Made by a program: the position numbers and the translations under genes. From assembly GCA_030062745.1 (NCBI GenBank), contig CP099851.1, positions 3,586,393 to 3,650,392 on the forward strand: a stretch of 64,000 nucleotides of DNA, written 5' to 3'. The notes under the pieces are model-generated. The model was not told the origin of the DNA, ran no database searches, and saw only the letters and a program-made list of their open reading frames with translations. Source of the DNA: Capitulum mitella. Lineage: Eukaryota; Arthropoda; Thecostraca; Pollicipedomorpha; Pollicipedidae. Shown here piece by piece: positions 47,530 through 60,075 of the stretch; position 1 is the stretch's first letter, and the number at the start of each line of letters is the position of its first letter.

Positions 47530-48870
47530 GCATGCCTTAACACGTGCACTGAAAGGGGGTCTTTTTGTGCCACCCCCACGTGTTTTTCTTGAATATCTCG
47601 AGAACGGATCGGAGCTGGTTGCTGATACTTTGTGACATTTATGGCAAATGAATAACTCGTCGTATGAAAATCCGAACTTGGCCGGAAATTTTTGAAGTTT
47701 GAAGCATTCGAAGTCAGGCAAACATGAAGAAAACGACGTTTGTCGCAGACAAATGGGAACTTTGCGAAAGAACTAACGTTATACCTAAGATTACCGTTTG
47801 AACACAGTTACGCGATGTCAGTCGGGCAGAAGTGATGGATATCACCAAGACCACAACCAGGGTCAATAAGGGTCCATGTCATAAAAGGTCAAGGTCAGCT
47901 TGTGGCGTGATCCAGATTTGCTTTGCAATATGTCAGTTTGTATGAAATATGCATTCAAAGACCCTAATAAAAACACGTATGTGCACACTGATACGCTAAC
48001 GTATACCAAGGTCAATGAAGGTCAAGGTCGTAAAAGATCAAGGTCCAATATCTTGTGAACTGGCCCGGATTTGTCCTGCGACATGTCCATTTGTATGAAG
48101 TATGCATTCAAAGACCCTAATAAAACACGTTTGCGCACATGGATACGCATACATGTATACCAGAGTCATTTCAGGTCAAGGTCATCGAAGGTCAAGGACA
48201 ACTTTCTGTGGCCTGGTCCAGATTTTCTTTGCAATATATCGATTTGTATCAAATGTTCATTTAAAGGCCCTACTAAAACACATTTGGCACATTGATACGC
48301 ACATGAACATACACAGATACATATACATACATACATAAATATAAACGCTGGAAGTGACCAGATGTACCGATGTCGGCTACCTTCACTGAAAATACGCCAA
48401 AACATACATGTTGCGCTCGCATTTACTCTCAAACTGTCCCGTATTGTTCGAAATCTGATCTGCAAAAGATGAAAAATTACGCCATAGGTAATCAGGTACG
48501 GCCTAAAATAACATCGACCCAAAATCCTGTGTCAAGACTCCAAATGAATGGAAGCTGTCGTATGCCACGCTTCAACGGCCAAACAAACACCCTTTTCTCG
48601 TTTCGCTCGAAAAGTCCTCCAGAGATGACCTTTTTCACCCCATTTTAACCTTGAAGATATCGATCTAGTCATGAAAATTACACACAACGTAAATCGTTAT
48701 AGCCCCACCCTGTCCGTAAAATGTCATGTTTCTAGCTCTTTCCTGTACCGAGATCGGAGGGGAGGGCACTTTTAGAAACCCCTTCCAGTGCGCGTTAGTG
48801 CGAAACCCCCTTCCACTGCGCGTGTTAAGACACCTTTTTTTACCGAAATAGTTGTAACATGTGCTCTAAA
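47530..48870 (+). mobile_element. Dispersed element with about 155-bp internal repeats, copy 2
   Basis: It shares the left part (CTCGAGAACGGATCGGAGCT) and about three units (near 47904, 48056, 48208). A CATACA microsatellite (about 48300-48345) follows, then a right part containing CCAGTGCGCGTTAGTGCGAA that also occurs in copy 3. This order of left part, tandem units, microsatellite and right part resembles non-autonomous Helitron/Helentron-type (pearl-like) elements; the class is inference. Confidence 0.75.
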
Positions 48871-51800
48871 TCCCTTACCGCAACATTTGAGGAGAAACAT
48901 CGGATCAGATGTAAAGTAACATCTACACTAAAATGTTACTGAAATCACAGCATTGCTAAATATTGGCCTATAGCACTGATATTTAAACAAAGCAACACAC
49001 GTCTGAAACGACCGCAAAATGGCCTGACGTGCCTCCCAGAAACATCTCCCGCGGCCGCTCCTGTTCCCTGAAAAACGTTTAAATTTTCGTGCAATGCGTG
49101 AAAATCGTACGTAGGAAAAGTCCAGCATGCCAAAATAAAAGGCTTTGCTTTTGTGCTGGAAAAACGCCGACGGGAGGAATCGTTTTTCTCTCGTATAAAA
49201 ACAGAATTAAAGCAACATTTTCCCCAAAACATGTGACAATGAAAAACATGTAAGGACAATGATGGCTGAGGCCAGCCATCCCACTGAAAAAATATCCGGC
49301 GGTGGAAATGACGAACCGCCCAGTTCCTCAAGTCGAAAAATGCAGACGGAAAGTGCACGATGACTAAAAACATAGGAGAACCGAAAACGCAAGGAAAAAA
49401 TCCCTTGAACATGATTTCCCTTGGCGGCCAAAGCTCGGATCATCTACCACGAAACCGGGAAGATGTGTCAGAACAGGTAACAAATGGTGCCACAGACGGG
49501 AGTTCCCTAAATTTTAGCCGGAAGATGAAGCGTTGTTTAAATCCCCTGAGGTCTGGTTGAGGCCAACTAAAGCGCATTAATCGCTATCAAATGTATCTGC
49601 CACGTTTTGCCACAACAGAGCGTTCTCTCTGTTTTAAAATGCATCTATTGGGTTGGACCAGACGTAACCAGAACATGGAAAAATATTAGGTTACTTCTCA
49701 GAATTCACGTAAACAGTGTGAGGTTGATTCCCCATCTCTCCCCCCTCTCTCTCTTTCTCTGTGTATCTCCGTCTGCATCTTCCCGCGTCGCACAGAAGGT
49801 GACTAGTTCTCTAATGTTTCGATTTGTAGCGCTGTAGCCCTCGTCCTCGATCCGTCGAAACACTCGAGGATGGACCACTCTCATCACGGTGGCAGCAGCC
49901 GCACGTCTGAGCTCGCAACAGACACCCTCTCAGCCACGTCCGTCGCCTAAACGAAAACGAGCATTCCAGTCACAATGAGTCAGCTCACCCCAACCGCCGG
50001 CAGGCCAGAAGGGTACCGGCCCGCGCAGCTGCAGTCGACACTGCAGCACTGTGCAGTGGCCGTCACGACTCACGAGCGACAACAGGAAATCAATTCAGAC
50101 GTGACGCTGGTTCACCAGCCGCACCCGGCGGCGGTCGTTCACTCCAGGGCAGATCGTAACTGGACGAGGGAACGAGTCCATTCACGGCAAACTGTCCCCC
50201 CGCGGCGGACAATCGCCATCGGCACAACTACCCGGCGCTGCAGCGGCGACGAGGTCGATTGGCATGCTCGCCGGGGCAGTGGCAATGAACGGGGGCCAGT
50301 AATCGGCCCTGCGTGAGTAAAAAATCAGCTGTTACATTCGTCGGCATCGTGGCACACAGCCTAGTCGCAGACAGGGCAGGATGTCTCGATTTATTTAACA
50401 TGGTCGTCACGATGACGATATGTCCATAGGTGGTGCACTGTTTTCAGAGTTGGGAGTAAAAAACAATTCTACGTTGTTTTCTCTCTTCTCTCATAACGAC
50501 TCAGCAGCGCCGTAGTCGTTATGCTGAAGCTTTTGAAATCCGGCTGCATCACGTCGAAAATCGCACCTTCATACCTCAGCCTTGTTCTCCCATCGTCGTC
50601 TGACGGTGTTGCGAAGTTTTGCAATCACCGGCCGTTAGCTAGAGCTCCCCGACTGCCTTCGTGCCGTTCGTCCATACCGTTAAAGGCGAGGCAAAGACCA
50701 GGCTAACAGGTGCTAGTTCCAGGGATTTCAGCGTGGAGGTGCGGCCCTGGCCAGCGGCAGCATGGCACGACAGAACGCTACAGAAGCCTTCTGATCCAGC
50801 CAGGGTGAGACTCCGGGCCGGATGTCACGGCCGAACGTTTGGCGAACATAGCTTGGTATGACGCTCGACTGCAAACAGCTGATTCAAACACAGAACGACC
50901 AAGAACTGACCGGTGCAGCAACCAGCTGATTCACGTAGGCAATATGGCAACAGACGCCACCCGCAACAGACAGCTGATCCAGACAGGGGGCGCTTCGAAG
51001 CCGGATGAGGCCAGGAGTGTTGACCGAGGGTGCTCCCACTCGGTGCCAAATTCCCTGAACAATAGCCCAGTTCAGCATGCCCATGACTCAACTGGCAATC
51101 TGTTGCGACACGCCAGACACAGCGACAGTCTGGCATGACACCCCTCACACAGCCGACAGTGTGTCTCTACAATCCTCACACCTGCCGTCCTTCGTCATGT
51201 GTCTCACCAACCAGCTGACGCTGCCGTCACCTCTGGCAGGCCGTCAGAGCACCCACGCAGCCACGTCTCTCCCACGCCCCGACCCGTCCTCGTCCCAGCT
51301 CTATTGGCCTAATGAAGGAGGGCGGGGCAGCTGCTGGCTGCTGGTGCAGGCTGCCGGAAAGTGGTCTCAGTGGGAAGCGCATGCAGTCCCTTGACTCTGC
51401 TCCAGGCCGACAAGGTCACAGCGCGGAGGGCTGTAAAAACGTGTGAAAGGCAGTTCAAAGATACACGAACCATAACCCCGCGGAATTCCTTCAATAGCGG
51501 GGCCTACAGAAGCCCCCCCCCCGTCTGTCGTTTCAAGGCAGAAAGCGATAGGGCATTCCAGAAAAGAAAGCGATAACTCGTTTTTGTTCGACCATTAAGG
51601 TCCAGGATATTTGCATGCAGCTCCTAGTGTTGACCTAGCATTCCTGGCAAGCTGGGTCAGAACGTCCAAAATCGCCATTTTTATTTTCGGATAAATATTT
51701 GGTATGAATTGCCTTGTATGGTGGTATCGCACTGTCATACCAGCACTTACGGTAAAGCTAGGATAGCCCTAGGTCAGGTCAGGAGGCTATCTTACAATCA

Positions 51801-52197
51801 ATTTTGAATCGACTTTAGTGTGGTTGAAAACAGTACCAAATCATCCAGGAAACTCAATTTAATGTACCAGACTGTTGTGCGCTAACCTCGTATGACTTGT
51901 TAATGGGATTCGAAACCAAAAGACACCACCTTCCTTTTGCATTGCCTCTTCCATGTATGACATGTCGTTGACATGAATCGCCGAACAGACCAAACCAGGT
52001 ATGGACTTTACCTTTGAACGATCGAAAGACGTCATGCAACTTTCAAACACACATCTGTTCGCTGGATACGACCTTCGATCTCATGATGCGCAAACGATTT
52101 CGTTCACGTTCATTTATGCACAATATCACGGAATCACGAAATATGCATTCAAATCTGACCTCACATCTTCGTGACTTGACATGACCAGACTACGACA
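48871..52197. other. No gene seen
   Basis: The 155-codon Phe-rich minus-strand frame at 49412-48945 is not protein-like. A slightly GC-richer stretch at 49970-51350 has only shadow ORFs. Confidence 0.45.
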
Positions 52198-52343
52198 CAG
52201 GGGCGCGGCCAGGATTTTCTTAACGGGGGGGGCAGGCTCAGTGTGAACTGAAGTAATACAAAATTCGCCTGATTGGAAGACGACGCGCAATGGTTTTCAC
52301 AAAAATGCGGGCCTGGGGGGGGGGCCCTCCGGCTGCGCCTGTG
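52198..52343 (+). mobile_element. MITE family B, copy 3, opposite orientation
   Basis: A 146-bp element starting CAGGGGCGCGGCCAGGATTT and ending GGCTGCGCCTGTG. Flanks CTACGACA and CTACGATG match at 6 of 8. The interior is the reverse complement of copies 1 and 2 (TGAACTGAA, GGAAGACGACG). Confidence 0.8.
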
Positions 52344-52639
52344 CTACGATGGGTTTCAAAATATGCTCCACTGAACGGCACTCAGTTGCACAAAGTTTCA
52401 AGTGGCTGCTCTTTACCGTTCCGGAGCTCAGGGAGAAATGGCATGGGGTCGAATCGTCCTCGCTCGTAGGTCGATGGTTGAGACTGGCCATGTCTGCATG
52501 TCTTCATAAAAAGTCAGAAAAATACGACTGCTTTCCAAACGGCATGACAGATCGTCTGCCCTGAAACGATCTCGCCGTGCTATGACCGCACTGACCTGAG
52601 GGTCGGATCATCCACAGCTCATCCATAGGGAATTCTGGC

Positions 52640-52795
52640 TAGGGCATGTCCACGGATACCGCCCGCTCCTAGGTCAGGCCCAAGTCTGGCGCCTGTGGAT
52701 GAAGAGGAAGCATGAAGCATGTTGGGATATGTCGACGGACACCGTCCGCTCCTGGATCGGACTAAGTGTAGCTCCTGTGGATAACAAGGAAAAAC
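52640..52795. repeat. Diverged tandem duplication
   Basis: Two units of roughly 80-95 bp share CATGTCCACGGATACCGCCC or ATATGTCGACGGACACCGTC, CGCTCCT and GCTCCTGTGGAT. It has no coding signal. Confidence 0.65.
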
Positions 52796-54420
52796 ATTGT
52801 CGGAGACCGCAGTTTTGGTACTAGATGCTCGCAAGCTGCAGCACTAAAAGCTGTAGCTGTAGCACTAAAAGGATCCACCCGGCATTGACTGGGGCAACAG
52901 ATCACCTTCCAGCTGCCGGAAGGGGGAGGGAGATTTTGGTCCCCCACTTTATCTATCTTACGAAGTAATGGTTAGGTTTTGATGATCTCAACGGCTATCA
53001 ATAGCCTCTCACCATGAAGACCCAGTTATCTCCTATTTGTTGACATCCAGTTTACCGACAATGTAACAGGCCGGGTCTAACTTCTAAATTTGAGGGCATG
53101 TGTTGACCTTTTCAGAAACATAATGACAGACACAAATGAACTGATTTCATTTAGTACTAAAGCCATATTGTGACGAGAAATGACCGGATGTCAACCTACG
53201 TCACTGGCTCAAATTAGGTTATGATCTGACTTTTGACCTTTTGCATGCTAATGCTGTTTTACGAGAACAAAAAATGTCATTTGTTTCTTCTCAACACTGT
53301 ACAAAGCTAACAAACTACCACCCTTAACCTAACCTGAGGTCACCTATGACCTCGACCTGCTAACTGGTCTGCGAATTATCCCTGACAGCCTTTTACAAGT
53401 TATGTCAACAAGCACCATCAGTACCAAAAAACTGCGTGCAAGCCCATGCTGTCACACAACCTGGCTCATAGCGACCTTCTCAACAAATTTTGTCATAGCG
53501 TTGTTGTGATAGGAGTGCTTAAAATTTGTGTCGCTTTCTTTCTTAAAAACTAAAAAAACAAAGGAAGGGGACAATATGCCACAGTAGTTCGCCGGTTTAC
53601 CACTGCGTCAACGTCTACTTGCTGTAAGTACTTTAAAATAAGTTCTTTGGGTTCAACGTCTCTTACGATCAGGGATGTTGATTTTTGCAAATCATTGGGG
53701 GAGGGACGATCCGAGGGCCCGGGAACCTGACGTCCTCCTAAATGTTGGTTTCTAAATGGATATAGCCCACTTAATCTCGACCAACGGAATTTATAAGTTT
53801 TTTGAACCATTTATCAAATGAAAATTGCATTTATCCTGATGCATACAGGATCCACATGCATCTCCGATACATGTGGATCGGAGATAGAAAGATAGACAGA
53901 TACACCTCTTTAGATTTTCTTCTTTGCTTTATGCCTATCCCTTATCTATTATGGCCATTGTTTTCTTTAACGATATTCATTTCCGTATAAAACCGGCAAA
54001 AATTTCGGGGGGACAAACCAACATTGGGCGAGCCAGGGCCCTCTCAAAAGAATACAAATCGACACCGCTGCATACGATCATTTCACACTGGTGATTCACG
54101 ATGCGCAACCATGCCATTGCAGTGCTAGTAATTTTGTGCAGCAACCTGTGTGTCGGATGTGGAACGTGCATCAACGGTGTTTGAGATGACCTCATACTTC
54201 GACATGAAGTCATCTCAGCAATGCCGTAGGTAACCAGATGCGAGCGGAGGCTGACGCCACCCCACGAGGGGGGACACCAGGCATGACGACTAGGGCACCA
54301 CGTGCAAACTGTGCCCCTCATGATCACCTATGCCAGGTCATGTTGCTCCCTTGAAATCCATATCATGCCATCATACATCTGCATCGCGCTGAGTGGGAGC
54401 AATACGATGCAAGAGCTTTT
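52796..54420. other. No gene seen
   Basis: AT-rich, with scattered AGGTCA-type words near 53330. No supported feature. Confidence 0.45.
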
Positions 54421-54563
54421 TATTATGGAGTCGTGAACGGTATTGCCTGTGTTGAGTGGCCCTGAGACCAATCCTCTGCTCCATAGTCTTTTTGTTATGG
54501 GCTCGTGAACGCTATTGCCTATGTTGAGTGACCCTGAGACCAATCCTCTGCTCCAGCAACCCC
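54421..54563. repeat. 72-bp tandem duplication
   Basis: Two copies starting TATTATGGAGTCGTGAACGG and TGTTATGGGCTCGTGAACGC (54493), about 90% identical, both carrying GACCAATCCTCTGCTCCA. Confidence 0.85.
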
Positions 54564-56220
54564 GGTACCATCGCCTCGTAACCTCTCGTTGATGTTCCAG
54601 CAGTGCCGGTTTGTTAAGCAGCGGCCATAATAGCGACCACTATCAACGTTTGGTGGCAGCCGCTCGGTGAAAGTACTGTTGCAGGCCCGCACGGGCAAAA
54701 AAAGCAGAAAAGGGCGCGCAACGTGCCCGACGCCCAGGAATGCATCCCCAGGGCGGTGCAGGAAACACCGTTCCGGCCTGTGAGCTGAAACGTGAACCAT
54801 CGCCGCCGGCTCACCCGCCGGACCTGACCGGACGTGACCGGCGGAGCAGCTCAGTGTCGACTACTGAAGCCTCAGCGGCGCCCGGTGTCGTTTTCCACCG
54901 CCGGAGGGTGGCGCCGCCTCAGCATCGTCGAGCGTCGTCTTCACCGTCGACAGACGATTCCCGCTGGAGGCTCCGTGGCTGTCCCGTGAGGCGGTGGCCG
55001 GTTGACAGCGCTGCCGGCACGTGCCTGGAATGAGCAGCGTCATCAGGGACACTCCGTACCCACACCACCGGGCCGTGATGGTTCCAGAACTGTGCTGAAC
55101 GATGTGTTGACGGCAACTGGGCAGAGGGTTGGAAAATAGCAGCGTTGTTTACAAACTGCATGCGTCTGGTAAATTATGGGCAGAATAAGTTGAGGAAACT
55201 ACGTCACATTCAAAACCGTGTGTTCTGAGCTTCGTCTGAGTGTGTTTCATGAATGTAATATTTAATTTCGTAATAATAATAAAATTTCAATAATCATCAT
55301 TATTCAGTCATTTTGTACGAAGCAGTTTTTATGTGGAAACAGGACACTCCGTTTGGTCTTGCAGTATGCAAATAACTATTTATCCTATCTCAGCCGTACT
55401 GACAAGCTAATGCAGCAAGCTTTAGCATTCTCAAAAGGATCGTCGGCACCTTCTAGCGAAAAAAATCACCTCCACTTACCACCGTGCGCAATCACTGTTG
55501 CCGTGAGCAGTCAGGAACTCACGTCCTCTGTTGCGGCGAGAAGCCGAGAGACACACGACGAGAAGACGCAGCCGTCAGCCGCACTCGCCCGACCGACGAC
55601 CAGTCGTCCTCTGCCCTGGTGTCTGCCCCATCAGCACGGCCCAGTCCTCCCCGTTCCCGTCACACTCGCCTCCGCGGGCCACCCACGCCGCGCACTCAGC
55701 CCGTCCACTCCGCACTCCACTCCGACCGCGGCGCCGTCCCCGACCTCACCCGCCGCCCCCTGCGCCGGCCCTCCGCCCGGGCACACTGGGCGGACGCTCC
55801 GGCACGCGGCGCGCCCGGCGGCCGCCTCCTGCCGCCGCCGACGATCCCGCCGGCGAACCACCACTGGCGACGCCCGCCCCCGCCCCCGCCCCCGGCCGGT
55901 GAACTCGGGTGACTGCCGCCGGCGGTACGTCACGGGCGTCCGAAGCGGCCGCGCGGCGCGCGTGCTCTGCGCTGTGCTGTGTCGGGGCGTCTGAGGCGCC
56001 GGTCTGGCCCGCGCTGTGCTCTCCCGGAACGTCTGGAATGCGCAGCCGCCAGTGTGGTTTGCGCTGTTCCAGGACGTCCGGGGGACCTGTGCACCGTCCG
56101 TACCGTTTTGGGCGGTCTGAATGTTTTTGTACCGTTTTTAAACCTGCCAGAGCTCCTTCGGAAGAAATGAGTGTTCCAGATGCGGTCCAAAGGAGTGTTC
56201 CGGCTTCGATTAAATGAGCT
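54564..56220. other. GC-rich island in AT-rich DNA
   Basis: CpG-dense from about 54750-55070 and 55540-56080. A 213-codon plus-strand frame (55353-55994) is Pro/Arg/Ser-rich with no recognisable domain. A minus-strand acceptor-like CTCATTCCAG occurs near 55030. It is possibly a promoter or exon, but I cannot decide. Confidence 0.3.
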
Positions 56221-58019
56221 GACACACTGATACGCTTCGGCAATTTGTAACGCAACTCATGGAAAATAAGAGCTCGGACAACTCGATCGCCCTTGTGTAT
56301 ACTGGTCTGATTTTTTTCTTAAAAAAAACAACTATTTTAACCTGCGCACTCCCGGATGATAGAATCGTCTTTCGCTTGCGCGGGGGGGGGGAGGATCCCT
56401 ATAACCTCGAGAACTGCGAGAGTCACAGAGATGAGAGTAACACCTATTGAATACTCGTGGAATTTTATGAAGAATGGGCGTATATTTATTGAGTCTGGAT
56501 TAGTTGTTTAGGGCCAAGAGGTCAAACAAGATCTTGCCATGACCTCCAAAATTTGTCGGCTATAAAAGCAAATAGGATGGTCTTTTAAACTGATCTTGAG
56601 AATGGAACAGTTCAGAATGGGCTACAAAACGTTTTTTCATCGTCAAAAAGTACTTTGCTACTCCTCAGGTCATGTCCTGTCGGGCCAACAATCGACAAAA
56701 ATACGACACTGATGTAAGTCGAAGCCAGCACGCAAGTAAAATTATTTCAGGCATACGTTTTGGAATCACAATTACGAATATTTGGTTAGATATGACAACT
56801 TTAATCAGGTAAAGATTAATACAGGCCATCTTAAGCCATATCCGGTCAACTAAGGTCAGCTCTTAGACATTGGTGTCTTTTGATTATGTAAAGGTACGAG
56901 GATCAAAGACAGGTCATGTTAACGTTATAACCATGATAACATAGTCGGAGGTGGAAAAATGTTCGTAGATTCCTCCAACAAAATTTCCAATCACGAAATT
57001 TCCACCATCGCAGAATCGAACACCTTAAAACTCCCTCTGACAAAGCGCAGTTCATATTCAAGTTTTGCAATAATTTTCAACGTTTCGACTTTTGGTAGGG
57101 AAAAATAACTGCATCGCCAGGGAAACCTGAAAAAAATAAATTGGAATCTGAAGCCAGGGCAATCTTATCATCTGTGTGCATATGTATTATCCAGTTTAAT
57201 TCAAAATCCTTAAAAATGCCTTGCTTCAGGGGAAATATTGGCAACATGTTCCAAATACGAAGTGGCACGGTACGGTACGTTACGATTTACTTCATATGCA
57301 TTGACGTGTTCTCATGTGACTCACCTGTTGCAGAGGAGCATAGTAAGCAGACTTTGTGGTCTAGATATCTAAACAAAGCACTTCCAAAAATTTCTGCCAT
57401 CGGTTGCTTGTAGAGGGAAGTTGCTGTTTTGAGCAAGTAGAAGTTTTTGGTACCGAATGTCAAAGAATTCAGTTTACAACACGCATCCAACTATATCCAA
57501 TTAACAACAGGCAGCAAACACAGCATACGTCTCGGAATCTCCCGGGGAAATGGGATGAATGATAAGCGATCTGAAAATCCTCCGTCGCGACTCATCTGAT
57601 TCCGCTGAATTTGAGAAGTTTTGTTGATTTTGTCGGTAATTTGAAACTAAGACCCAATTTTCGTTGCGGAGAATGGCCAGAAGGCTAGAATTTCCACCGT
57701 CGTACGCTGCCGTGTAGCGACTATTTTTCACCTCCGAACAGTCTTAAATGACAAGGAAGTCAGGGATAGGTGATGCCAGGTCAGGTCAAGGACAATAGCA
57801 GGCAAAATGGGTTCGATTCGTTGGAGAAATCACTGTGTCACAGAACAGAAAGAAGTATTGAAATATGTCTAAGATTATAAAAAACTGCCTGAAGTAACAT
57901 AAATAAAAGCTCTTGCGGTGAGTGCAGTCATGCAGTGTCATCCTAGGTCAAATGAATCATCCTTTGCTTCCCAGAAAGGACTAAAAGTAAGCTCGTGAAA
58001 CCAACTCTATACGTTGTCT
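56221..58019. other. AT-rich sequence, no gene seen
   Basis: Only short frames and AGGTCAGGTCA words near 57778. Confidence 0.45.
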
Positions 58020-59190
58020 TAACAGGCACACTAGGAGGGGAAGGCACCTTTGTGGCTCTTCCGCCTGTTTTTTTTTCTTGAAAATCTCGAGAACGAATCG
58101 GAGCCGGTCGCTGCTGCTTTGTGACATTTATAGCAATTCAACAACTCGTCGACCGGCGCGAAGAAATCGGAAATCGGACGGAAATAAGACATCTGAAGCA
58201 TTTGAAGGCAAGTGAACACAACCAAAATATCGGTTTCTTAGGCAAACGGGAGTTTTGCGAGAGGGCCGACGTTCTACGTAGGATTACCGTCTGAGCATTA
58301 TCAGCCGACTTTATACGGGATAGGTGATGGCTGTAACAAGACCAAAGCCAGGGGCAGTGAAGGTCAAGGTGATCAAAGGCCAAGGTCAAACAAGTTGTGA
58401 CTTGATCCAGAGTTGCTTTACAACATGTCGATTTGTATGTAATTTCTATTCAAAGAACCTAGTTAAAACACATTTGCACACATTGATACCCTTATAAAAA
58501 ATAATCGTATATCTATATATATATATATATATATAATTTTTACCTCTTACAACAATTATTTCACTTCATAACGTTCATTATCACGAAATGACGTCAGTAC
58601 AAACAGTTCACATAGCATTTACTTTGGGCCAAAAACTTCGTCCAAGGACAATGATCTCGCTTCGTTTTCTTTCATCTTGCGGAGGTCAGTGAACGCTGAA
58701 AATGACCAAATGTACTGATTTTGGCTGTCTTCACTGGAAATATGCAATAAGTTGCGTCTAGCGCCTTTATTTGCACTCAAGCTACACTACTATCCGTTAC
58801 TGTTCGAAATCTGATCTGCAAAATCTGACATGACCTCGAACTGAAATATTCACTCAACATATCAAATGAATGGAACTTATCGTACTCCACGTTCTAACGC
58901 TCTAACATCCGCTCTTTTACCGTTTCGTTGAAAATGCCACCCGGCATCGTCTGCACGGGCCGAGAGTGTGCGAAATTGACCTTTTGACCATTTGATCTTA
59001 AAGATATTGACCTAAAGTCATCAAAATAAGACATAAGTTAATTCTTTATGACCCTATTGTACCCTTAAAAATTCGTGTCTCTGGCTCTTTCCATGGTTGA
59101 GATCAGACGGGGAATAAAAGTGCTTTGCTTCCAGTGCGCGTTAGCGCAAAACCCCCTTCTACTGCGCGTGTTGAAACATTTCACGAAATT
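58020..59190 (+). mobile_element. Dispersed element with about 155-bp internal repeats, copy 3
   Basis: It has the same left part, a single internal unit (around 58400), a TA microsatellite (58511-58536) and the right part ending near CCAGTGCGCGTTAGCGCAAA. Having one unit here and three in the other copies shows copy-number change inside the element. Confidence 0.75.
58511..58536. repeat. TA microsatellite
   Basis: An uninterrupted TA run inside dispersed element copy 3. Confidence 0.9.
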
Positions 59191-59924
59191 CCGCTTCATC
59201 CCAAATGACCACTGACAGCTGAACTAACATCATGTCATGTCAGGTCACATAAGATCATGTGTTTTCAAAGCCCTCCAGACTATAAACTGAAATGTTCTCC
59301 TATCATATCTCACCAGAGGTAAATGCAAATACATTTCGTACCCATTTTGTCGTATATTCGATTTTTAACCAACTGACCTGACCTCAGGTCACTGGCCCGT
59401 CACAACTGTGTTTGTTGCATCATTCACAGAGCGCATCAGACGATCTGAGTATCCTTTTTTCTAAAAAAATCTGTTAAGATTAAGTTCTGGCAGAAAGACC
59501 AACTCAGCAATTCAGTACGGTTGGCCTGAGATCAGGTCAAACGATTTCCCAAAATATTAAGAATGCAGATTTTGTAGAGAATGAGTTGGGGATTAGTAAA
59601 GCTTTATATTGTGAATATCACTTTGGCAATCTGTCACATGCTTAACTTTTTTTGACACCCCTTGCTTAAGTCAAATACGTCAGAGACTTTTTGACTTTGA
59701 AATTTTGTCGCAAGAAACAAAACTGGTTTACTAATAGCTACTGAAAAATATTCCGTATCTAGTTCTATTCGTTTTCGCGCTACGTTTAAAAAATTTCGAG
59801 GGGGCCCCCGAGAAACGTCCCATTCCCGGCCGAGCCATGGTGAACAAACGAAATTAAAGAGCAAACAATAGTAGAGTGTTCTCATCTCAACAATATCCTT
59901 AAAGTGGCAGCAATCTGTCGTGAC

Positions 59925-60072
59925 ATCATCGAGTCGTGATATCATGGAATGTATTGCGACTCGATGATGTGAGATGATGACATCCTGCGATTTGATCGAA
60001 AAATCCGAGGTTGAATTTTCCGATTTCATGATGATGATGTCATGATGATGACATCATTATCATCATGAAATC
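59925..60072. repeat. Nested palindromes
   Basis: ACATCATCGAGTCG and its reverse complement form 14-bp perfect arms around an AT-rich loop (59932-59980). A second palindrome (about 60018-60075) pairs TCCGATTTCATGATGATGAT with ATCATCATGAAATCGGA. Both are rich in ATGATG/TGACATCA words. Confidence 0.8.
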
Positions 60073-60075
60073 GGA

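Noticed and set aside
48945..49412. 155-codon minus-strand ORF
   Set aside because: Phe/His/Arg-rich with no motif and no splice or codon support.
55353..55994. 213-codon plus-strand open frame
   Set aside because: Composition changes abruptly from ordinary to Pro/Arg-rich where GC content jumps; no recognisable protein.
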